DNA from: Acanthochromis polyacanthus
Taxonomy: Eukaryota; Chordata; Actinopteri; Pomacentridae
NCBI RefSeq assembly: GCF_021347895.1
Contig: NC_067132.1
Coordinates: 28,799,757-28,863,756, forward strand
DNA length: 64,000 nt
Reading direction: 5' to 3'
Under the pieces are notes generated by a model that was not told the origin of the DNA, searched no databases, and saw only the letters and a list, made by a program, of their open reading frames with translations. Positions 1 to 12,100 of this stretch are shown here, piece after piece. The translations under genes and the position numbers were made by a program. Within the stretch, counting starts at the first letter, position 1, and the number at the start of each line of letters is the position of its first letter.

Positions 1-1617
1 TGGGAGAGGTTTGTCCAAAAGGCGGCATCAGGGAGGGAGTTGAAACAAAAAGACTGCAACAGCTGCTCATACTCGTGAGTGGAGATAAAACCAGGCAGGC
101 TGTGGGTGAAAACTTCAATTAAACCTTCTGAAAGGACGGAGGAGAATAGAAGGAGATCCACCTGGACTAAAGACTGGAGCCGTAATCAGTGTTTCTGTAC
201 GTGTGCATCGACTAATTCTGATATGACCTTGTTATTCTCAGTCCTCACTGTAGAGCTGCAGCCACATAGAAAGACAAACTGAATGGACTTTTGTGGATGT
301 TTATAGAAAGGCATTCATGTTCTCCTCCATTAACCTTTCATATGTGAATTAATAATGAGTATTTTGTACATTTAAATACTCTGCATTATCAGTTTTTCTA
401 TGTATACTAAAATCTGTGCAATATTAGTACTTCTCTATCAGTATTTCTACTCTTTAAGAATTTGTGCAATGCCATATAGTGTTTCCATCCAGAAGAATCT
501 AGACGGTCTGAACTAGTGCTAGTGTATATTTTTGGTTAATTCTTTTTAAAAATCTTGTACTGACATTTCTTAAATATTTGCACTTTCCCCTTTTGCTGCT
601 GTAGAAATGCAAAAGTCCCCAAAAACTAATGACATCCCAATAAATCTGAGCATGGTGAACATCATACCTACATTTTAAATATTAAAAAATCCAGTTTGAT
701 AATTTGAATAGTTTCTGATTGATTTCCTCTAGTCTGACAATTAACAGAATATCTTTGGGTTGTAGGAAACACTGAGCAGAAAATGGACATTTTGCACCAT
801 TTTCTGCTATTCTGCACCATTTACTGACATTTTGCACTATTTATTTTTACATTTTGCACCATTTACTGATTTTTTTTCACCATATTCCTAAACTTTGCTC
901 TAGTTTCTGACATTTTGCACCATTTTATTTACATTTTGAACCATTTTCTGACATTTTGCTCCATTTTTCTTACATTTGGTGCCATTTTTAAAAAATATTT
1001 TGCGCCATTTTCTGACATTTCGCGCCATTTTTGACATCTTATTGACCAAACAACTAATCGATTAATTCAGAAAATAATCCACTTATGAAATAAATGCATT
1101 GTTCTACTATGGAGCCATTTTGCAGACTTTATTGGCATCAATCAAACCTTTGAAATTCAGCAAACTCACTTGTTTTGTGAGTGAATATTCAGGAAACACT
1201 TTGGCAGTGAATTACATCCAATAATCCATAATAATAACATTTAATTGCTGCATTTACTAACTTTATTGGGGCAGGGCGATCATATTGAACAACTAAGACT
1301 GGAGCACACACACATCGTCATAATGAAATTCCAGTATGCTGATATTGCTGTTGGGCAGGTCATAATGTAATGAGGACATCCATTTTGAGGAGTAATGTGA
1401 TTACTGCCATCCTGCCAGACTTGGCTTGTAGACAAACAGTGACTCACTGGTGCACAGGTGGTCATTGTGCACCGCAAACACTTCTCCCCTCCTTTGACAA
1501 GGTCGTTTTAACTGTAGCCATTATGCTGCTGGGCACAAGGTCACTTGTAATGTCTTTAACATAATTCAGACGCTTGTAAATGCAAATCGCGGCACTCTGG
1601 CTCGCGGGAATACTCAC
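1..1617. other. Intron downstream of dpp6 exon 14 (incomplete)
   Basis: No dpp6 exon for the expected MFDLETN block was found here. Bases 1-340 are complex and unrecognised. At 780-1,030 there is a minisatellite. Around 1,036-1,095 is a fragment of a dispersed fish repeat with the attaatcgatta-type core. The remainder looks like ordinary AT-rich intron. Confidence 0.6.
780..1030. repeat. Minisatellite, degenerate ~20-bp units
   Basis: Repeated variants of acattttgcaccattttct. It is preceded at 733-780 by a block (tctttgggttgt..gaaacactg) that recurs at 1,766-1,820 before the second, longer array, so array and flank were duplicated together. Confidence 0.85.
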
Positions 1618-1689
1618 TTTCTGTGTCCTGCGTCTCGCTTTCTGGCTCTCTCTGCGTCTTGTAAATGGCCACGAATGGGATATTCGGCC
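1618..1689 (-). CDS. dpp6: dpp6 exon 14 of window (72 nt)
   Basis: Acceptor ..cccttcag, donor gtgagt. It completes Gly, then reads [20 protein letters not shown] and DTE, ending one base into the next codon. [10 protein letters not shown] aligns with GPGVPMVTVH of DPP6, the strand leading to the hydrolase-like domain. The charged tail after KTQ is longer than, and unlike, the mammalian sequence. A truncated duplicate lies about 700 bp upstream in transcription order. Confidence 0.8.
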
Positions 1690-4600
1690 CTGAAGGGAAA
1701 AAACAGGATTGAAAAGTCTGATTAGAAGTGTGATCAATTGTTTCTTTATTAAGAAAAAAAAACTCACTAGTCTGACAGTAGACTGAACATCTTTGGGTTG
1801 TGGGAAACACTGTGCAGAAAATGAATATTTTACACCATTTTTTAAAAATATTTTGCACCATTTTCTTACATTTTGCGCCATTATCTGACATTTTGCACCT
1901 TTCTTTTACATTTTGCATCTTTTTACATTTTACACATTTTTTTTTTTACATTTTGCAGCATTTTCTTATATTTTGCACCTTTTTAAACATTTTGCACCAA
2001 TTACTGACATTTTGCACCGTTTACGGAAAGTTTGCACCTTTTTAAGAAACATTTTGCACCATTTTCTTACATTTTGCATCTTTTTACATTTTACACAATT
2101 TTTTTTAACATTTTGCACCATTTTCTTATATTTTGCACCTTTTTTTTTTAACATTTTGCACCATTTTCTTATATTTTGCACCTTTTTTTTAACATTTTGC
2201 ACCAATTACTGACATTTTGCACCTTTTTTAAAAACCATTTTTGCACCATTTTCTTATATTTAGAATCATTATCTGACATTTTACACCTTTCTTTTACATT
2301 TTGCACCATCTTTTTCAAAACATTTGGGACCACTATCTGACATTTTGCATCATTTTGCTTGTAAACAGCCACGAATGTGATATTCAGCCCTGAGGAGAAA
2401 AAAAATGGATTGAAAAGTGTGATTTGATGAGTATTTTTAGATTTAACAATCACATGTAGACGTTTTGTTTTACTAGAAATTGGTTTTCATCCAAAGATAC
2501 GAGTAAAAGGGAAACGTTTCAATCTCTAAAGAAAGTTCTGTTGATGTAAGTCTCCTCCACCGACAGTCAGAGAGAGACGCCAGATCTTTTGTCTGCCAGA
2601 CAAAGAGCCGATTCTTTGCTTATTCAATTGATGTAATGCAATAGCCGAAATAGCTTTTTCCATATCTAGGCCACAAACAGAAGCAAAGCCTTAAACCTCC
2701 GAATGGAGGGAGTGAAGTGATTGATGCACTCAGCAGATTGAGCACACAGTGCAGGAACAGTGTGGTTGTATTTTGGTGGAAACTACACCAACCGTCCCTC
2801 TCCATCTCCTTGTGCTAATGCTATCATAACCTCATCACGTAAGATCACAGGCCGGCTGTGAAGGAGAGAACTGGATTACGGCGATATGAGCCACAAGATC
2901 ATGGACTGTCACTGATGTTCTGGGGTCAGTGAAGAGGCTTCGCTAACGTTGTGGTCGTTTGTCGTCTGATCTGCGATGATTCGGAAGTGGTCGACAGAAA
3001 AGCGTGACTACATAATGACGCTACAGGCTTCGAGTCGACTGAAATCCCAGTTTTTTGCAGCAGGGTGATGACATTTTGATATTTCTCTGATCCTGACAAG
3101 CGGCTCGTCTGTTCTTTCTCTATTTTCAGGCCCAGCACGGCGCACGTGGATCAAAGGTGGAAGGAGAAGCGCGACGAAGTGGGAGTTCCTTTTTTTGTTT
3201 TTCTTCTTTTGATACTTTGATGTGTGTATTTGTGGCACCATGCTACTTTTCACAAAGGTGATTCTACCAGGAAATGCACACAAAGTACTTGAGAAACTTG
3301 ACATTTGCACGAACTTTCTATTAAAAGACCAGTTATGGAAAAAAAATCTGAACACTTTCATTTAATTCTACCTCAATGTCACTCTTATATTCTGTGTATT
3401 TACCAGCAATCACTATGAATTACTTTACACATTAAGATATTTGCACACAAAATAAAAAAATCAGCATAGAAAACATTACGTTATTGAAGACTCAACTATC
3501 TAACAGTGAATATAACATGAATTCCACCTCAACTAAATATAATATTAATGTACTGCTCACATGTTTCTGCATCAATAATAAATGATAATAAGTCAAAAAT
3601 GTAGTTTAACACTGTTTAGGGGTAGTACTATAATACTTTGGGGGGTTCATCTTCATGTTTCAATGCTTTAATGTTCACAAAATACATTATTGATCTCATT
3701 ACATGAGCATCTTTTTTCATATTATGTCTTAAACGCTCAGTTTTAGCTCCTGTCTCTTTAAGGATTTCTTCCCTAAAAGTCCAGTCTGCTCTGATTGGAC
3801 ACCCGCAATTACAGTTAAGTAAAAGCTGAGGTGTAACTCTACCTGGAGTAGCTCTAGCGAGGAAATAATGTGTGAAAAAGCTGCTCATTCTGCATCTGAG
3901 GGCCTAGCCTCTAAAGCAGGTGTTATGTAAATGACTTACATGATGATGTAAATACGTAACAACAGAAAAGACTGGACTTTAAAGAAGATTTCAGGCAGGT
4001 AAGGAGAAGTGTTTTGTCTAGCAGAGATTATATTTGCAGACTTCTTTTACATGCACAAAAAAAGCTACAGCACATTAAAAGAAAGTGGAGATCCCAAGAA
4101 GCAACATATGGGCTCTTTAATGAGCGATTATTGGAGGACATTTTACCTTCCATCCATCAAATTTCAAATAATCCACATACAAAATACTAAAACATGCAGT
4201 TTTTGTGTAAAATGTCTTGTCCTGACACCAAATCTAAAAAAAAAGGAGAAAAGAATGTTTGAAAATATTTTTAAAATGCCAAATGAGTGTGGAGTTCCCA
4301 CTAAATGCCATTTTTCTCTTGTCCCACCCCACTGATAACTAAATTTAATGTAACCCTGTTACTGTGATTAGAGTAGGGTTAGCAAACAACAAATAAAACA
4401 TGGAATAAAAATGGTACTATTGATGTGTAAGCTGAGCCACTCAAGCCTTTGATAGTTTATTACCCAATAATGATGAATATGGAGCAGAAAATTGTAAAAG
4501 AGAAGGTTTATTGTTCCAAAATTTTGAAGCCAAAATGTCCTCCAGTTCTGGAATGATCCATCTAGCATTTTTACATATGATTTGGGTAGACTGTGGAACT

Positions 4601-7600
4601 ATTTCAGTTGATTTAATGATGTGTGGGCTGAAGACTACCTTGGCACTTGAGCAGGAAGTAGCTCATGTTGTGGCTGAAGGAGCCGCCGATGTAGCCACAG
4701 CTGTCGGACAAAGCGCAGGACAGACAGCGACGGTTGAACGACCCAAATGTATCCGCACTGTAAAAACAAAGGCCAGAATATTTATCAGATTTTGTAAACA
4801 TACAACAATACACCTTTCCTACTATCAACTCCAACAGCTAAGACTAGAACCAACATTACCTGTACAGATGCCTTCGTTTTGGACCATCCTCAGTGCTCAG
4901 GAAGTATCTGCGATAAATAAATAAAAGGTAAAAATGAAATGACAGCAGATTGGAGCTGCCCTATATTACATACAACAACAACAACAAACAGGAGCTTATT
5001 TTGGTCACCTGTCAACTTGGAGAGACGAAAAAATAAAAATAAAAGCACCTGGAACACAAACCCTACTTCAGCTGCTCACTAGAATAGATGCTTCATAAAT
5101 GAATAATGGGGGTATTAGGGAAAAAATGGAGGGTTGAATCCTTTTAGAGTCAAAGTAGGTCAAATCTTATCCCCTCGGGAAGCAAGTTTTTTGGGTGAGA
5201 CTTTTTCAAAAACTCCGAGAACAAACGAACAATGGCATATGTCTAAATCCAGCATGTTTGTATATGTGTGTGTGAACATGTGAAGTCATGTTATTCAGAT
5301 CACGGCTGCATTGTGGCCTGGAAATGTAGGAGTGAAAATATCTGGGAGTGATGGGGATGAGTCACACTCCGCTTTTACACCCTGAATATTTAGGGCATTT
5401 TATAGTGGGGAGCTGCATGAGCCAGGACAACGGATGGTGATTGTAACTGTATTAGAATTTAGTGCTACAAAGCAGTTATGCATCATATTTAATAAGCACT
5501 GTTACAATAAATGTGGACGGTGATTTTGGTACTGAAGCGTTCAAATTTTGAGTCTGTCTCTGTCCATGGTGCTGAAACATTCAAATTATGGGTCTCTCTG
5601 TCCATGGTGCTGAAACGTTCAACTTATGGGTCTCTCTCTGTACGTGGTGCTCAAACATTCAAATTCTCAGTCTGTCTCTGTCCGTGGTGCTGAAATGTTC
5701 AAATTATGGGTCTGGCTCTGTCTGTGGTGCTGAAACATTCAAATTATGGGTCTATCTCTGTCCATGGTGCTGAAACGTTCAATTTATGGGTCTGTCTCTG
5801 TCCGTGGTGCTCAATCATTCAAATTATGAGTCTGTCTCTGTCTATGGTGCTGAAATATTCAGCTGTTTTTTCTGTTTAGCAACACTAAGGGTGTTTTTCT
5901 TTGCTAGCCAACCAAGACATGCAAATTTGGGGTGTTTTTGTGAGAAAACTAATTCCTATCTTCATATTTCTTCAGGACCAACTCATCTATAGTTGCCTTG
6001 AATGATGAGGTGCAATTTGACAGAGACTTCTGCTCAGTCTTCTGCTTTCTAATGTTGTTGTTTTTTTTTTTTTTTTTTTTTTTGGTTTGCCAGTGTTTTG
6101 TGAGTACTTACATCAGCTGGCTGTCCTCGTTGTACGCCAGGACCTGAGTAACATCCCAGTCTCCAGATGTGATGGACTGCAGTGTGTCTGTACTGGTGTT
6201 GGGCTATGGGAATGGAGAGAGAAAGAAACAGATGAAAAATATGTTATTTTATTATGAAAAATGCATGTCAAAGTAGAATTTATTTATTGTCATTGCACAT
6301 TTGCAACAAAATGTGTCAATAGACTCCTAATTAATAAATAAATAGTGCATAAATAGGTAGGAGGAGTTGCCAGTAGGTATTAGGATCCAAACAGTGTGAA
6401 TGTTTGACAGAGTTCAATTCTCTTAGGACTCTAAAGCTGTTTTATTAGTCTATTTGATGGACCTAAAGCATCTAAAAGTAAAAAAATGCAGATTTTATTG
6501 CATGAAATGTATTTGAAAAAATACAACAAAGAGACACAGAGTTCTTTTTGTTATTTCCTTATAAGGTAACACCTTACTGGATTGAAACTGTTTATTTAAG
6601 GTGGGATACCATCAGTGGCTGCATCACATCACAGCTAACAAAAGAATAGAAGTAATAGGTAGAGAGTAGGAACAAGTTCCAAGCAAGGCTATTTTCAGAG
6701 GGTGCAGCTGCTGTAGATTGAATGAATCGCGTGCCAAGAGGTATGGACATCTCTGTGCACCAACCAACTATCAAACAGTAAATGAAGAACTTAAAGTGAA
6801 GTCAGCTGGCCGTCATTGGGTCCACTATGAGTTCTACGTCATATCAGAATGTGATTGATAAGAATGTAAGGCCATCTTGTCTAAACTGAAGTTGAACCGG
6901 GAGAGGACCTTTTAATTCCCCCAATTCTTGACTTTTTTTTGGACAAAATTTATAATGATTTTTTTTTTCAAAGAAAACTGCTCTGTAATGTTTTTCATGG
7001 CCGACTTTACATTATTTCATCATATGGCACGTTTTTACGACATGCTGAAAAAATGTCATTTTTTTTTCGACATACTATACTATGGCGTTTTTTTTTTTGA
7101 CAGAATTCATGATGATTTTTTTTCAAAGAAAAGTCCTCCATAGTGTTTTTCGCAGGCTACTTTACATTATTTCACCATACGGCATGTTTTTACGACATGT
7201 TGAAAAAATGTCATTTTTTTTCCGACATACTATACTATGGCGTTTTTTTTGACAGAATTCATGATGATTTTTTTTCAAAGAAAAGTCCTCCATAGTGTTT
7301 TTCGCAGGCTACTTTACATTATTTCACCATACGGCATGTTTTTATGACATGTTGAAAAAATGTCATTTTTTTCAACATACTATACTATGGCGTTTTTTTG
7401 GACAAAATTCATGATTTTTTTTCAAAGAAAACTTGAGTCTAACCTGAGTCTAAACCGTAGTTCATCCCCACCTTGTAGCAATTTACATTTCAATATTTGA
7501 ATTATATGTGCCAATCACATTGAACCGTACTGTTTAAGATGTTGTGTTCGCATGAAACTTCATCCTTTTCTGGGCAATCTTTCAAACAGAACAGGTCCTT

Positions 7601-9026
7601 GTACGAGATTTTTTGAGACCGTGATATTACAAAATATACAGCTTAATTTGAGAGAAGTAGTTTGTCTTCTGTCTCAAACAACAAACACACAATCTCACAG
7701 TGTGGACGACTTAAGGTACATTATGTTCATATAATCTAAAAAACGTCTCATTTTCCGATAAAAACAGACAAAATATGAACTATATTCACATACTGCATAC
7801 CTTGAACTTCCCCAAGGAGATAAAGGAAGGAACAAATGAACCAATCAACTCTATAGATTAACATATTTAAGTTTTTGCTATTATAACACTTACTTCAAAA
7901 ATGATAACTGAAGTAGTGGCGCCATCACTGAGCTCAAAAATTCAGCACGATTCCTCAGTAACACATTGAACAAAATGTGCTCTATGTGTCCTTGGTGTTC
8001 TGTGTTGTGTCTGCAAATCCAAAACTATCATCTCACCTGGGAAATGGACATGGAGATGTGGAAGAATTTGCCTCGCCCGCCTTGAGGAATGGCTCGTGTG
8101 AAGAACAGCTTCAGCCCATCTTTGGAGAACAGAGGCTTCTCATTCTGAAGAAACAAAGAAGACTGTTCTAATGAAGGCCTAAAAAACTTGACTCGTAAGA
8201 AGTTAGAAAAACCTGCCATGTTAAATCTAAGACACAAATCTAATTACTAAGCTTTAATGCCTGAGAATAAAGCATGTAAACAGTGGTTTTAATTAAATAG
8301 CACCACAAAGGAAACCACCAGCGTGAACACCTCCGTATAACCGGTCCCAATATAACTCACCTGCCTGTGAAGCCACCCTTCGCTTTCATCCTCGTGTTTC
8401 TGCAAAAAAAAGTTTGACAGTCTTCAGTTGGGGAATGGAAACAGCCTTTTTCTACAGCACATGAGGTACGTGTAACTTTGAAGTATGAGTCGTACTTTGG
8501 TGCAGACTCCTGTTGTGGCTTCGCACAGCGTGAGGATAGAGATGTTCTGTGCTCTGTTCAGCCAGTTGATGGCCAGTTTGGTGGTGGTGGCCCATTTCAC
8601 CATGGTCACGTAGTACTCACTGAAAAACACACAAGAGAATCCCACATTTAACTGCACTGGATCATCATCATCATCATCATCATGAGCGACCGCACGATCA
8701 CGTCCAAATGTTTCTAAATTGCAGATTATGCTAGAATTTTAAAAAGGGATGAAACATTAATGATGTCAAGCGGTGAAATTAAGGCATTAGAGCAGCGTAC
8801 AAAGAGGCGCAGCAGGCAGAATAAAAATTGGGTAGAGACCAAATTGAGGCATTCAGCTTAATAGAACCAAACACAGGACTATATCAAACAAAAATGTATC
8901 ACAGGAAAAGGAAAAATTACAGTATCAGTGCAGAAAAAGCGAATCACAGAAGCAGAAAATACTATTACCAAGAAATAGAAACTATACATCACTGTGTAAT
9001 ATCTATATTGAGCTATTTACCACAAC

Positions 9027-9112
<86 letters not shown>

Positions 9113-12100
9113 GTGATATTTGCACTTAACTCTACATATTTTACTCATATTCATCAATCCATTTATGTGTATTTATGTGTATTTTATAATAAAGGTAAAT
9201 TAATGCCACTTAAATTGACAATGTGTAGTAAGTTTAGTTGTTTAATTAGTAGAATAAATATAAAAATAATACATTTGCACATGGAAATACCAAATAGCAT
9301 CAGGGGTTCCAGATTAGATGCTAATGACTGGAACCTCCTATACAGGTCTTACTTAAATTTAAATAAAGATGTCTGTAAGGCTTTCAGAAAGATGGCTGTG
9401 GATGCCTTTGAGACATGCAAAGCCATTAAACCACTGATCTGTACTGAAAGTCATCTACAAGTGGCCAGTTTCCCCTCATAAATTGATTCCAAGAAGAGAA
9501 TATTGATGCACAAAAGTCTCCAAAATAAAAAAAAGACCCCAGAACTTTATTCCAGACCTGCAGGTAACTTTTGCAGCTGTTGGTGTCGAAGTGCTGCGAA
9601 TTCCAGCAGCATTGGAGGCGTGCCAGGAAAAAAAAAAGGCCTTCGCTGTCCAAAAGGAACATTAGAGCAAAGCAACAGTTTGCCAGCTAGCAAACAGGCA
9701 AAGAGCAGGCCTTTTGGCACGAAGCACTCTGGACACACTGATCAAACATGGAGTTGTTTGGCCACAGTAAGGGTAGATGTGTCTGGCAGCTTTACAGGAG
9801 AAAGAACTCATACAAACGGTGAAGCACAATGGTGGAAAGTTTATAGTTTTTCTGTTGCTTCACAGTACATTTACTTAAGCACCGCACTTAAGTGTAATTG
9901 TTCAGTACTCTGCTGTCCGTTTTATGATATTTATACTCCATTACATTCATTCACCAGCTATAGTCGCTGTTCAGATGAAGCTTTTCAACACTGCACAGAT
10001 GATCTGCATTGTCCAAGGTTCAACTGTCAAACAGTGAATGAAACACTTAAAGTGAAGTCAGCTGGCTGTCATTGGGTCCACTATGAGTTCTGCGTCATAT
10101 CAGAGGGTGCTTGATAAGAATGTGAGCCAATCTTGTCTAAAATGAAGTTGGACGGGGGAGAGGACCTTTTAATTCCCCCAATTCCTTCAATGGGACAGGT
10201 GTGTTTTGTTCAAAGAAAACTGCTCAATAGTGTTTTTCGCGGCCGACTTTACATGATTTCATCATGTGGCATATTTTTACGACATGTTGAAAAAATGTCA
10301 TTTTTTTCTCCGACATACTATACTATGGCGGGTTTTTTTGGACAAAATTCATGATGATTTTTTTTCAAAGAAAAGTGTTCCTTAGCGTTTTTCACGGCCT
10401 ACTTTACATGATTTCATCATATGGCATGTTTTACAACATGTTGAAAAAATGTCATTTTTTTTCAACATACTATACTAACGCGTTTTTTTTGGACAAAATT
10501 CATGATGATTTTTTTCAAAGAAAACTGCTCTATAGTGTTTTTCACGGCCTACTTTACATGATTTCATCATATGTTATGTTTTTACGACATGTTGAAAAAA
10601 TGGAATTTTTTTCGACATACGATACTATGGCGTCTTTTTTGGACAAAATTCAGGATGATTTTTTTTCAAAGAAAACTGCTCTATAGTGTTTTCACAGCAT
10701 ACTTGTTTTTTTATATAATTTTTTTGGCCTTTTCTAGGCTTTATTTGATAGGAGAGATAGAGACAGACAGGAAACGGTCAGAAGAGTTGGGGGAAGACAT
10801 GCAGCAAAGGGCCACGAGCAGGAACTGAAACCAGGGCCCTGTGTCAGACATCAGCCCCTATACGTGGTTTACCAGCTTAACCCACTGAGCTATACAGGGG
10901 TCCCTTTCACAGCCTACTTTACATTATTTCATCATATGGCATGTTTTTACGACATGGAAAAAATGTCATTTTTTCCGGCATTCTGTAAAAGGCGTTTTTT
11001 TTGGACAAAATTCATGATGATTTTCTTTTTCAAAGAAAAGTGTTCCTTAGCGTTTTCCACGGCCTGCTTTACATTATTTCATCATATGGCATGTTTTTAC
11101 AACATGTTGAAAAAATGTCATTTTTTTCGACATACTATAATATGGCGTTTTTTTTTGGGACAAAATTCAAGATGATTTTTTTTTCAAAGAAAAGTGCTCC
11201 TTAGCGTGTTTCGCGGCCAACTTTACATGATTTCATCATATGGCATGTTTTTACAGCATGTTGAAAAAATGACATTTTTTTTCAACATACTATACTATGG
11301 CGTTTTTTTTTTACAAAATTCATGATGTTTTTTTTCCGAAGAAAACTGCTCTGTTGTGTTTTTATTTGCTTTATTTGACAGGAGAGATAGAGATAGACAG
11401 GAAATGTTCAGAAGAGTTGGGGGAAGACATGCATAGAAGGGCCACGAGCAGAAATTGAACCCGGGCTCCTGCATCAGACACCAGCCTCTATACATGGTTT
11501 ACCTGCTTAACCCACTGAGCTATACAGGGGCCACTTTCACAGCCTTCTTTACATTATTTCATCATATGGCATGTTTTTACGACATGTTGGAAAAAATGTC
11601 ATTTTTTTTTCATACTATACTATGGCGTTTTTTTGGACAAAATTCATGATGATGTTTTTTTTTCAAAGAAAACTGCTCTATAGTGTTTTTCGCAGCCTGC
11701 TTTACATTATTTCATCATATGGCATGTTTTTACAACGTGTTGAAAAAATGTCATTTTTTCGACATACTATACTATGGCATTTTTTTTGACAAAATTCATG
11801 ATGATTTTTTTTCAAAGAAAACTGCTCTATAGTGTTTTTATTTGCCAGGAGAGACAGGAAGTGTTCAGAAGAGTTGGGTTAAGACATGCATAGAAGGGCC
11901 GTGAGCGGGAGTCGAACCCAGGCCCCTGCATCAGACACCAGCCCCTTCATATGGTTTACCTGCTTAACCCACTGAGCTATACAGGGGACCCTTTCACAGC
12001 CTACTTTACATTATTTCATCATATGACATGTTTTTACGACGTTCAAAACTGACATTTTTTTTCGACATACGATACTATGGCGCTTTTTTGGACAAAATTC

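Larger units (their letters stand above)
1690..4638. other. Intron between dpp6 exons 13 and 14
   Basis: It holds the second minisatellite and the exon-14 duplicate (1,766-2,450), then unremarkable sequence. About 3,600-3,990 resembles a dispersed fish repeat (cagttttagctcctgtctct core followed by gctctgattgg). No other gene was seen. Confidence 0.6.
4908..6111. other. Intron between dpp6 exons 11 and 12
   Basis: Contains a 40-bp minisatellite (5,525-5,862) and a T-run (6,061-6,083). Nothing else was recognised. Confidence 0.7.
6204..8036. other. Intron between dpp6 exons 10 and 11
   Basis: Besides module F and satellite block 1, the stretch 7,440-8,030 is AT-rich sequence with nothing recognised. 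Confidence 0.7.

Noticed and set aside
1..260. Possible exon on the minus strand after ..cacccacag (around position 100)
   Set aside because: The acceptor-like site is plausible, but the translated peptide does not match the next DPP6 segment and no family was recognised.
5525..5862. CRISPR-like regular array
   Set aside because: Units are contiguous 40-bp tandem repeats with no unique spacers, in a eukaryotic intron.
8828..9481. A 217-codon open frame with a long Tyr-Ile run
   Set aside because: Its middle is the TA microsatellite and the flanks match no protein I know. There are no splice or promoter signals.
9503..10114. A 203-codon plus-strand open frame
   Set aside because: It crosses unrelated repeats and the left-flank module F. 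Composition is not protein-like and no family is recognised.
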